Source: Chlorobiota bacterium (GTDB lineage Bacteria > Bacteroidota > Ignavibacteria > Kapaibacteriales > NICIL-2). From it: a stretch of DNA of 11,663 nt. The notes under the pieces are model-generated. The model was not told the origin of the DNA. It ran no database searches and was given only the letters and a program-made list of their open reading frames with translations. Location of the stretch: NCBI GenBank assembly GCA_003695605.1, contig RFIK01000116.1, positions 1-11,663 of the forward strand, written 5' to 3'. Position numbers and translations under genes: made by a program. Numbering within the stretch: position 1 is the first letter of the stretch; every line of letters starts with the position of its first letter. Shown here one piece after another: positions 1-6,602 of this stretch.

Positions 1-1
1 A

Positions 2-568
2 CCAGGAACGAGCATGTCCTACTCCGGAGATGCAGTGAGCATTGGTGGTAAGGTTGGAAATACGCGCTTCCATGACTTCGCTTCGGTCAACGAGACGAAT
101 CAATACCTGTGCGACAACACGAAGATTGCCGAAGTCTTGCTCTACAACACAGCTGATGCATCGCTTCGCGATCAGGTATGGTGCGTACTCAAGTACATGT
201 ACGGCTTTACCAACCTTGGCAATAATCCCATTGGTGTGCTCTCGAAGGACAGTGGTAATGATGAGGGCGAACCAATCGCAGGTGAGCCACGTGCTCCAGC
301 TGAGGAAGTAACCCTTTCCCCAGTCGCACCAAATCCATCGGAACTGTACGCTACCGCAGTGCTGACAGTCAGTCGCCAGCAGTACGTCGAGGTTTCGATT
401 CTTAGCCTCGATGGCCGGGTGCACGCCACAGTGTTTGCTGGCTATGTAGCTCGCGGCGAACGGCGGGAGTTCACCATTGACGTCGGCACACTTCCATCGG
501 GCGTCTATGTGCTCAATGTCTACGGCGAGTACTTCGTCCGCTCGGAGCGCTTTGTAGTTCAGCATTGA
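2..568 (+). CDS. C-terminal part of a T9SS-secreted, LamG-like surface protein (5' end outside window)
   Basis: This is the tail of a larger exported protein. The frame is open to the left edge, so the ATG at 14 is probably internal. Counting from that ATG, residues about 38-64 (IAEVLLYN, then a helix ending in KYMYGF) match the end of LamG/concanavalin-like jelly-roll domains, which often read 'IAEviiYn...YL..kYgi'. A low-complexity acidic/proline linker follows (about 78-100). The last 80 or so residues look like a T9SS type A sorting domain: the APNPS motif at 105-109, a VEVSILSLDGR strand pair, and LPSGVYVLNV near the end. In this family the domain directs passage through the outer membrane, and it is usually cleaved with the protein attached to the cell surface. 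The substrate is unknown because the functional N-terminal part is missing. A hairpin lies 22 bases after the stop. The sorting domain is secure; the LamG call is likely. Confidence 0.8.
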   Translation, partial: PGTSMSYSGDAVSIGGKVGNTRFHDFASVNETNQYLCDNTKIAEVLLYNTADASLRDQVWCVLKYMYGFTNLGNNPIGVLSKDSGNDEGEPIAGEPRAPAEEVTLSPVAPNPSELYATAVLTVSRQQYVEVSILSLDGRVHATVFAGYVARGERREFTIDVGTLPSGVYVLNVYGEYFVRSERFVVQH

Positions 569-590
569 GGCAAGAATTGGAAGTGCAAAC

Positions 591-618
591 GGGGAGTGTG
601 CATATTTGCGCACTCCCC
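591..618 (+). terminator. Stem-loop downstream of the T9SS cargo gene, probable transcription terminator or 3' end stabiliser
   Basis: An 11-bp stem (591-601 with 608-618, one G-T wobble at 599/610) encloses the six-base loop ATATTT. It starts 22 bases after the TGA at 566-568. There is no run of T after the stem, so it is not a classical intrinsic terminator. It could still end or protect the upstream transcript. Confidence 0.55.
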
Positions 619-664
619 ATTCGTCGGGGGGAATCCATACTGGACAATTTCTGCAACATCTGCG

Positions 665-1909
665 ATGCTCTCTCCTGGAAATTCGAGCGAAGAGCGGGAT
701 TTTGTGCTTCTATCGTCGCGGCCGCATGCGGTGCGGCTTGCACTGTATAGTGTCATCCTCGGTGTACTTGCACTTGGCCTGGCAAGTGCTGTGATGCGTG
801 TGCCTCGCCAAATAGAACTGCGATGCGTCCTCAGAGGCAATGCCTCCGAGCGCATCTATCGGTACGCAGAGGATGTGTTCGTCGAGCAGTACTACGTACG
901 AACTGGCGAGCGTGTCAGTCGTGGTCAGGGGCTTGTCCGCATTAGCTCGCCGCAGATCGCAGCACTTGTGATGGAGTACACACTCGCCAAGCTTCAAGAG
1001 GAGGTGTTCGAGAGCACGGAGCTGCCCGTCCACGCTAAAACGCAAGCAGAGCTTCGGCTGCAACAGGAAAAGGTGCTCCGTCAGCTTGAACGCACGCAAC
1101 AGTCTCGACGCTTTGCTCTCGCCACGCAGCAAGCCGAAATTCGGAAGCTCGAATTGGCACTGCGCACCGCTCGGGAGCAGCTTGAAAAGCTTAAAAATCT
1201 TCGTGCCAGTGGCTACGTGTCCGAAACGGAGGTGCAGCAGGCTGAGTTGCAGAAAGCGACAGCGGAGGATGCGCTCAACCGCGCTCGTGAGCATTACCGT
1301 CGTGAGATTGCATCACTTGAGTCCCAGGCGCGCGAGCTTGCGCACGATCGCAGTATTGCTGGCCAGTCGCAAGAGAAAGTCAGTCTCCAGTTGCAGCAGC
1401 GTCGCGCACAGCTCCAGGCGGCTCGCCTTGCTGCATACCAGCGTCTGCAGTCCCTCTACGGCGATTTCGCAATTGATAGCGGCGCTATCGTCATTCAATC
1501 GCCTACTGATGGATTGATTGTTACCTACATGAGCGATGCGGAGCGGCAAGTCCCTGCTGGCTCAATTCTCCTCAAGCTAAGCCAGCGCCCGACGGCATTT
1601 ACTGCAACAGCAGAGGTACCTCCCAAAGATATCGGCTCACTCCGTGTCGGGCAGCCAGTCGTTGTCAAGCTATCGGCATTTCCACCTCTACGGTGGGGAG
1701 TACTTCGGGGCCGTGTGCGTTCACTGAGCATCAGTCCTGGCGAGCATGGATTCTACACGCTTGAGGCAGAGCTCGATCCCAACGCGCAATTTGATAGCAT
1801 GCTTCAGGAAGGGATGGATGGAACGCTGACCGTGGTGGTCGAAGAACGTCCCGTCGTTGCTTACGTACTCGAAACGTTCCTCCGCCCATTCGAACATTTT
1901 ATTCGCTGA
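665..1909 (+). CDS. HlyD-family membrane fusion (periplasmic adaptor) protein
   Basis: This is a 414-residue periplasmic adaptor of the kind that links an inner-membrane ABC exporter (or similar pump) to an outer-membrane channel. Residues 22-44 form one transmembrane segment after a short cytoplasmic N-terminus. Residues about 65-95 (VRTGERVSRGQGLVRISSP) and 275-306 (QSPTDGLIV, then PAGSILLKLS) are the two halves of a lipoyl-like barrel-sandwich domain. They flank a long Gln/Glu/Arg-rich coiled coil (about 100-265). Residues 307-370 (including LRVGQPVVVKLSAFPP) are the beta-barrel part. The C-terminal VVAYVLETFLRPF resembles the ends of type I secretion and bacteriocin-export adaptors. I chose the ATG at 665. 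The longer GTG start at 596 lies inside the hairpin and would put an unlikely polar extension before the membrane anchor. No ABC or TolC-like partner is in the window, so the cargo is unknown. The gene overlaps the convergent TerC gene by 11 bp. Confidence 0.85.
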   Translation: MLSPGNSSEERDFVLLSSRPHAVRLALYSVILGVLALGLASAVMRVPRQIELRCVLRGNASERIYRYAEDVFVEQYYVRTGERVSRGQGLVRISSPQIAALVMEYTLAKLQEEVFESTELPVHAKTQAELRLQQEKVLRQLERTQQSRRFALATQQAEIRKLELALRTAREQLEKLKNLRASGYVSETEVQQAELQKATAEDALNRAREHYRREIASLESQARELAHDRSIAGQSQEKVSLQLQQRRAQLQAARLAAYQRLQSLYGDFAIDSGAIVIQSPTDGLIVTYMSDAERQVPAGSILLKLSQRPTAFTATAEVPPKDIGSLRVGQPVVVKLSAFPPLRWGVLRGRVRSLSISPGEHGFYTLEAELDPNAQFDSMLQEGMDGTLTVVVEERPVVAYVLETFLRPFEHFIR

Positions 1910-2879
1910 GGGAATTCTGTTGGACCGGCGCACCGTGGGCAACAGTCTCTCGCCGTGACTTGAGAATTGATACGCCGATCGTCACTCCTAAAATTGATGC
2001 AACAACCGTCAGAGAAACTCCTGTCGAAATGTGGAGAACACCACTTGCGAGCATCTTGACACCGATAAATGCAAGAATCACCGCCAACCCATAGCGTAGG
2101 TACACAAATGGCTGCATGATGCCAGAGAGCGCAAAGTAGAGCGAACGCAAACCCAGCACTGCGAATGCATTCGAAGTGAACACCACGAATGGATCGTTCG
2201 AGATCGCAAGGATCGCCGGGATGGAATCAACGGCGAATACCAAGTCGGTTGCCTCGATGACGAGCAGTACGACGAACATCGGGGTTGCCGCCCAGCGAAT
2301 GCCATCACGAATGAAGAAGTGGTGCCCATGGTAGTCGCTCGTCACTGGAAAGAAGCGGCGAAACAGCCGCACGAAGATGTTGCGGTCGGGGTGGATCTCA
2401 CGCTCGCCCCCAAAGCCAATACGGAGTGCGGTTACCACAAGGAACCCGCCGAGAATATACACGAGCACATGAAATCGTGCAATCAAGTGCACCCCCAGCA
2501 GAATGAGGATGAACCGCATTGTCAGCGCACCGAAGATTCCCCAGAACAGTACGCGATGCTGATACCGCGGTTCCACGCGGAAGTACTGAAAGATGAGCAG
2601 TATGACGAAGAGATTGTCCACACTGAGCGACTTTTCGATGAGGAAGCCCGCAAGAAAAGCTAATGCTTTTTCCCCGCCTATCTTTGAAAAGTCGTAGTAG
2701 CCATAGAGAAAAAGTGAAAAACCGAGTGCTAATGCGGTCCAAATCCCGGTCCAGAGGAGCGACTCGCGAATGCTGATTGCATGAGGCCGACGGTTGAAGA
2801 GGGCTAAGTCTAACCACAGAAAGAACACAATCGCTGCGCTGAAGAGCAGCCACATCCAGAGAGGTTCGGTTGCTACCAT
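1899..2879 (-). CDS. TerC/Alx-family integral membrane protein, probable metal (Mn2+) transporter
   Basis: This 326-residue multipass inner-membrane protein is close in length to E. coli Alx (about 320). It carries the two family signatures: EKSLSVDNLF at 82-91 in an early membrane helix and EATDLVFAVDSIPA at 209-222. Their acidic residues inside the membrane are thought to bind the metal. About nine hydrophobic segments are visible: 8-26, 42-60, 73-98, 109-131, 136-154, 198-218, 230-250, 261-280 and 287-305. A charged loop with His and Arg residues (158-197) separates the two halves. Alx and related bacterial TerC proteins are linked to manganese export and, in some species, to metal loading of exported enzymes. 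Which role applies here cannot be read from the sequence. The start at 2879 precedes WMWLLFSAA and has no clear ribosome-binding site. The gene diverges from lysC and meets the HlyD gene tail to tail. Confidence 0.92.
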   Translation of the reverse strand: MVATEPLWMWLLFSAAIVFFLWLDLALFNRRPHAISIRESLLWTGIWTALALGFSLFLYGYYDFSKIGGEKALAFLAGFLIEKSLSVDNLFVILLIFQYFRVEPRYQHRVLFWGIFGALTMRFILILLGVHLIARFHVLVYILGGFLVVTALRIGFGGEREIHPDRNIFVRLFRRFFPVTSDYHGHHFFIRDGIRWAATPMFVVLLVIEATDLVFAVDSIPAILAISNDPFVVFTSNAFAVLGLRSLYFALSGIMQPFVYLRYGLAVILAFIGVKMLASGVLHISTGVSLTVVASILGVTIGVSILKSRRETVAHGAPVQQNSLSE

Positions 2880-2974
2880 GCATGCTCAGGAGTACATGGA
2901 TCAGGGTATGCCAATATACTGTGTGGCACCAAGCATCGGTATTTTCGCTCAAACGATTCTCCGGCAAAGAGTTC
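2880..2974. promoter_or_regulatory. Divergent spacer between terC and lysC with a small inverted repeat and candidate -10 box
   Basis: These 95 bases must hold the start signals for both neighbours. The visible items are weak. TATACT at 2915-2920 resembles a -10 box for lysC but lacks a good -35 partner. On the other strand the same place reads TATATTGG, one base off the Bacteroidota -7 element TAnnTTTG. Five-base inverted arms TGCCA (2909-2913) and TGGCA (2924-2928), ten bases apart, enclose it and could be an operator. I see no riboswitch-like fold here. Confidence 0.3.
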
Positions 2975-4237
2975 GTGGACGTACGTGTGATGAAATTTGG
3001 AGGCACTTCTGTTGCCGGGAGCGACCAGCTTCGCCGGATTGTGCCAATTGTTCGCCAGGCTGCTCACCACTATCGGGTGGTAGTCGTCGTCTCCGCATTT
3101 CGCGGTGTGACCGATGCATTGCTTTCGATCGCACGTGATGCTGCCGCCGGCAAGCCGTGGGATGGGACATGGCACTCAATCGCAGAACAGCATCGCCGCG
3201 TGGCTGATGACTTGGGACTTCTCCCGTGGCACCACGGGGAAGCCGTGCTCGAGGAGCTCTACGCCTTTGCAACTGGGATATCCCTGCTTGGGGAATGTAC
3301 CCCCAGAATGCTCGACGCAATCGCTGCCTACGGAGAACTTCTCAGCTCACGTTTGTTGGAAGGTGTACTTGCGCAGAGTGCGGAGGTCGCCTGGCACGAT
3401 GCACGGACTTCGATTATCACGGATGCCTGCTTTACCAACGCGCACGTTGATTGGGAGCGGACGAAAGCAGCGACATCCACCACCCTGAAACCACTGTTGG
3501 AGCGGTACTGCACTGTCGTCACGCAGGGGTTCATCGCGTCTACCGCAAATGGAGTAACAACAACGCTCGGACGCGGTGGATCGGATTATTCCGCTGCGTT
3601 GTTGGGTGCAGCGCTTGGAGCCGGCAGTGTCGAAATTTGGACGGATGTTTCAGGCATCTATACTGCCGATCCGCGACTCGTCCCCGACGCGCGAAGTCTG
3701 CCGCACGTGACCATCAGTGAGATACGGACGCTGGCTGCATACGGCGCGAACGTGCTCCATCCGCTTACCATCGAACCTGCGATCGAGTACGATGTGCCGG
3801 TTGTTGTGCGAAATACATTCGAGCCGTCCCACCCGGGGACAGTAATCGTTTCGCGATTGGACACTCCCACCGATGGCATCCGCGCTCTTGCAATGCTCGA
3901 TGTCTATCGAAGTACTGACTCCGATGTGCTACCTGAGGATGGAGAATTTCTTGCCATTGTCCACATCCGTGGTGAACGCTACCAGCTTGTACGTCATGCT
4001 CTCTGCGACCGCGATATTCCCGCAACGCTTGTTTGCTGTGTCGGCGAAGGGATTCACCGAACCAATCGCGGGCTCGAGCAGATCATCGCCGCATCAAACC
4101 ACGCTGGTTGTGCGGCAACGATCGTTGGCTCAGGGGCGAATGCGCTCTTGGTGATGGTTGATCGCGATTGTGGGTATCGGTTCCTCCGCGCGCTCCACGA
4201 AACATTGTGCCACCAACAAATCGAGGTCACAGCGTGA
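2975..4237 (+). CDS. lysC: Aspartate kinase (aspartokinase), monofunctional, with shortened regulatory region
   Basis: This enzyme phosphorylates L-aspartate with ATP, the first step toward lysine/diaminopimelate, threonine and methionine. The catalytic domain is complete: KFGGTSVA (7-14), AYGELLSSRLL (118-128), TLGRGGSDYSAALLG (197-211), IWTDVSGIYTADPRLVP (221-237), AAYGANVLHP (254-263) and VRNTFEPSHPGT (278-289). No homoserine dehydrogenase domain follows, so it is monofunctional. The C-terminal region (about 300-420), where two ACT domains normally sense end products, is short (about 120 residues rather than about 160) and only loosely ACT-like, with VGEGI at 357-361. The start is uncertain. 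GTG 2975 gives 420 residues with AAAGAG just upstream (only 3 bases away). GTG 2987 and ATG 2990, right before KFGGTSV, are alternatives. The stop overlaps the start of the next gene (GTGA). Confidence 0.93.
   Translation: MDVRVMKFGGTSVAGSDQLRRIVPIVRQAAHHYRVVVVVSAFRGVTDALLSIARDAAAGKPWDGTWHSIAEQHRRVADDLGLLPWHHGEAVLEELYAFATGISLLGECTPRMLDAIAAYGELLSSRLLEGVLAQSAEVAWHDARTSIITDACFTNAHVDWERTKAATSTTLKPLLERYCTVVTQGFIASTANGVTTTLGRGGSDYSAALLGAALGAGSVEIWTDVSGIYTADPRLVPDARSLPHVTISEIRTLAAYGANVLHPLTIEPAIEYDVPVVVRNTFEPSHPGTVIVSRLDTPTDGIRALAMLDVYRSTDSDVLPEDGEFLAIVHIRGERYQLVRHALCDRDIPATLVCCVGEGIHRTNRGLEQIIAASNHAGCAATIVGSGANALLVMVDRDCGYRFLRALHETLCHQQIEVTA
4223..4236 (+). promoter_or_regulatory. Ribosome-binding site and overlapping GTG start of the Asp-box protein gene
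   Basis: GAGG at 4223-4226 lies seven bases before GTG 4234-4236. The GTG shares bases with the lysC stop TGA (4235-4237). This sets the start and removes the longer reading from 4168, because a clean signal peptide begins exactly at the GTG. Confidence 0.7.
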
Positions 4238-5616
4238 AACAACCCTGGATCATCGTACTGTGTCTGCTCAGCGTAGTAGCTCCTGCGCAACAGTGGCAGC
4301 GGCTCGTCAGCGAGCCGTGTTACGGAGTGGCGGTCAATCCGAAAAATCCCAAGACACTCTACGTCGGCGGTGAAGGGCGATTGCTCTACCGCAGCTTCGA
4401 TGGGGGAATCACGTGGGATACACTCGTCGTCGAGTTTCGTTCTGCAACGGCGCAGTTCACCAACGTCCTCGTCCATCCGATTGATACGAATGTTGTCTTT
4501 CTCGGTGGAATTCGGTTTGGAACGCTCCGCCGTTCGACAGACAACGGCCAGACGTGGGAGTCGGTGCTCGTAGGGACGCAGAACTACGTCTTTTCTGGCG
4601 AGGCTATCACCATTGACCCCAATGCGCCGCAGATTATGTACGCTGCTGAGTTTCTGACCTCGACAGTCTTTCGGAGCACCGACCGTGGACGCTCATGGCG
4701 TGCGATGGGTCAAATCCCGCCGGATAGTTTCCTTGCCAGACCGGTTGTTCCGCGGCTGTGCTGTATCGCGTTACGACCTGATTCTACCGGCATACTTTAC
4801 GCTGGTTGCCAAGGGAGCGCAATCTACCGCTCCGACGATAGCGGTCGAACCTGGCAACTTGTCCAGCGGTTCTATGCAGGGAATCAACTCCGCGATACAG
4901 AAATTCCGCAAATTCGATTTAGCGCACTCCGCCCGAACGTTGGCTATGCAGTGATGACGTACTTTTTCTCGGCGTTCCGTCCGAACGGTGGGCTCTGGCG
5001 TACAACCGATGGTGGCGCATCGTGGCATCCCTTTGCATTTCAGGACACCTCGCTGTGGGCGATTGGGATTCGCAGTCGCGGCGATCGGGATGAGCTTGTC
5101 GTCGGTGGCTTTACCGAATTCTTCGATGCAGATACCTTGGTGCCAGGAGCGCGGATTGTCCGGCGGAGCGTGGACGAAGGCCGCTCGTGGCAGCGGCATG
5201 ATGATGCAATTCCATGGACGACCGACCTACCCGGGAATGCATTTGCGTTTCGGTACGTCCAGGAGGGCGGCCGCGAGCGACTCTACTACGCCTCCGATGC
5301 TGGGTTCTACGCGCTCGATCTTGCACGCGATGAGCCGCTGCCGCCAATCGAGCGTGAACGGCTCGTTGTGATGCAGCCATCGTATGGTATCCTTCGCATC
5401 GTCGGCGATTATGGCGATGTGCCGTCAGGTGTCGAGGCACGAGCTGAGGTGTTCAACGTGCTTGGGCAGCGTGTGGCAAGCGCGACACTTCGCCGCTATG
5501 GCGAGCGAGCGTTCTTCGGCGAGATCGCCGTTGGGCATCTTGCCGCGGGCATGTACTACGTGCGTTTTCTTGCTGGCGACCCGGTAGCGAGCGCTGCCGT
5601 ACTCATTCCGAATTAG
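4234..5616 (+). CDS. Secreted Asp-box (BNR-repeat) beta-propeller protein with T9SS C-terminal sorting domain
   Basis: This is a 460-residue exported protein. Residues 1-19 are a signal peptide (KQPW, then IIVLCLLSVVA, cleavage probably after PAQ). Six Asp-box motifs of the form S/T-x-D-x-G-x-S/T-W occur at 54-61 (SFDGGITW), 101-108, 148-155, 200-207 (SDDSGRTW), 257-264 and 312-319, spaced about 45-57 residues apart, as expected for the blades of a beta-propeller. The tail (about 385-460) matches a T9SS sorting domain: AEVFNVLGQRVASATL, then LAAGMYYVRFLAG. A clear PNPS motif is lacking; QPSYGILRI stands in its place. Asp-box propellers occur in sialidases, xyloglucanases, sortilin-like proteins and many uncharacterised 'photosystem stability/BNR' proteins. 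No sialidase Arg triad or FRIP motif is evident, so an enzymatic role is not claimed. The 4-bp overlap with lysC implies co-transcription and translational coupling. The stop TAG overlaps the convergent FAH stop. Confidence 0.87.
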   Translation: MKQPWIIVLCLLSVVAPAQQWQRLVSEPCYGVAVNPKNPKTLYVGGEGRLLYRSFDGGITWDTLVVEFRSATAQFTNVLVHPIDTNVVFLGGIRFGTLRRSTDNGQTWESVLVGTQNYVFSGEAITIDPNAPQIMYAAEFLTSTVFRSTDRGRSWRAMGQIPPDSFLARPVVPRLCCIALRPDSTGILYAGCQGSAIYRSDDSGRTWQLVQRFYAGNQLRDTEIPQIRFSALRPNVGYAVMTYFFSAFRPNGGLWRTTDGGASWHPFAFQDTSLWAIGIRSRGDRDELVVGGFTEFFDADTLVPGARIVRRSVDEGRSWQRHDDAIPWTTDLPGNAFAFRYVQEGGRERLYYASDAGFYALDLARDEPLPPIERERLVVMQPSYGILRIVGDYGDVPSGVEARAEVFNVLGQRVASATLRRYGERAFFGEIAVGHLAAGMYYVRFLAGDPVASAAVLIPN

Positions 5617-6602
5617 TGCTCACTGAGTACAATCCGATTGCGCAGAGTACCGAGCAGCTCGATCTCGCACTCGACGACATCACCCGGCTCCAGCCAGCGT
5701 GGCGGATCGAATACCTTGCTGCCGTTGAGTTCCAGCAAACATCCAGTGCCGCACGTTCCTGAGCCGATGACATCCCCGGGGTAGAGCGTCACCCCGTAGC
5801 TTGCACGCTCGATGATTTGCGCGAACGTCCAGTGCATATCGCGCAAGTTCCCGCGCGACACTTCCTGGCCGTTGATGCGTGCGGTCATCGTCAGGTCATA
5901 CCGCTCTCCGACTGGGGTCTCGATGCGGCGTGCAGCAAGCTCATCGCGTGTAACGAGAACAGGCCCGAGCGACGTGGCGAAATCCTTCCCCTTCGCTGGA
6001 CCGAGATTGAGCTTCATTTCCTGCATCTGCAGTCCGCGCGCGCTCCAATCGTTCATTACCATGTAGCCGGCAATGTATTCATCGGCGCGTTCGGCAGGGA
6101 TAGTCCGCCCCTCTTTCCCGATGACAATGGCACATTCAAGCTCGAAGTCGAGTTGCTCGCAGTGCTTCGGAAGCACGTGTACATCGCCAGGTCCAGTGAT
6201 GGCGTGGTGATTGGAGAAGTAGAAAATCGGGATCTCGTCGAACTCTGGAATCATCGGCAATCCACGATTGCGGCGCGCTGCCTCGACGTGTTGGCGAAAA
6301 GCATAGCCATCCCGAAGGGAGCTGGGGCGCGGGATTGGCGCTTCGAGCACTGCTTGGTCGAGCGGCAGGAATGCAGACGAAAAATCGAGCGACGATGCAA
6401 GCTCCTCAAGCGCACGGGCATCATCCATTGCTGCCTGACCAAGCCGGAGAAAGTCGAGTGGATCGGGTGGCAGGTACCCGAGTGCAAGGCGCTTGCCCTC
6501 GCGACGAGCCTGCTGGTGCGCTGCAGCAATGTCGAGGAGATTATTGCCGATAACGAGCGCAAACCGTGACTGCTTCCCTGCGCGGTAAGTTGCAAATTTC
6601 AT
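5613..6602 (-). CDS. Fumarylacetoacetate hydrolase (FAH) family protein
   Basis: This 329-residue enzyme belongs to the FAH superfamily, metal-dependent hydrolases, decarboxylases and isomerases that act on 2-oxo acids and acylpyruvates. The Mg/Ca site is intact compared with mammalian FAH: D98 and H105 in RDGYAFRQH (matching D126/H133), E154 and E156 in LDFELECAIVIG (E199/E201), D185 in MNDWSARG (D233), and K206 in GKDFATS (K253). The C-terminal SGTCGTGCLLELNG lacks the Glu that FAH uses at position 364, so the substrate may not be fumarylacetoacetate. The N-terminal domain (1-90) is longer than in the short FAHD1 type. In bacteria such proteins often serve tyrosine/homogentisate or aromatic ring-cleavage pathways, but no pathway partner is nearby. 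It is the last gene of the leftward cluster, and its ATG overlaps the glycosyltransferase TGA by 4 bp. No ribosome-binding site is visible, consistent with coupling. Confidence 0.9.
   Translation of the reverse strand: MKFATYRAGKQSRFALVIGNNLLDIAAAHQQARREGKRLALGYLPPDPLDFLRLGQAAMDDARALEELASSLDFSSAFLPLDQAVLEAPIPRPSSLRDGYAFRQHVEAARRNRGLPMIPEFDEIPIFYFSNHHAITGPGDVHVLPKHCEQLDFELECAIVIGKEGRTIPAERADEYIAGYMVMNDWSARGLQMQEMKLNLGPAKGKDFATSLGPVLVTRDELAARRIETPVGERYDLTMTARINGQEVSRGNLRDMHWTFAQIIERASYGVTLYPGDVIGSGTCGTGCLLELNGSKVFDPPRWLEPGDVVECEIELLGTLRNRIVLSEH

Noticed and set aside
596..664. N-terminal extension of the HlyD protein from GTG 596
   Set aside because: The GTG lies in a stable hairpin, the 23 extra residues look unlike a signal or membrane segment, and the ATG at 665 leads directly to a normal adaptor N-terminus.
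2870..2974. Long N-terminal extension of aspartate kinase
   Set aside because: Aspartate kinases begin a few residues before KFGGTSV, and the extension would overlap the divergent terC start.
2880..2974. yybP-ykoY (Mn2+) riboswitch upstream of terC
   Set aside because: Some alx/terC genes have this leader, but the 95-bp spacer shows neither the conserved bulge sequences nor an expression-platform hairpin.
2398..3006. 202-codon leftward frame across terC and lysC starts
   Set aside because: It runs through two divergent genes in another frame and is rich in Ser, Arg and His without any motif.
4168..4233. Upstream start of the Asp-box protein inside lysC
   Set aside because: It would put 22 polar residues before a clean signal peptide. 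GTG 4234 has a GAGG site at the right distance.
4234..5616. Sialidase function for the Asp-box protein
   Set aside because: Asp boxes alone occur in many propellers; no FRIP motif, Arg triad or nucleophilic Tyr/Glu pair is evident.
5817..6569. 250-codon rightward reading frame opposite the FAH gene
   Set aside because: It is antisense to a well-conserved enzyme and shows no domain-like pattern, so it reflects codon bias.
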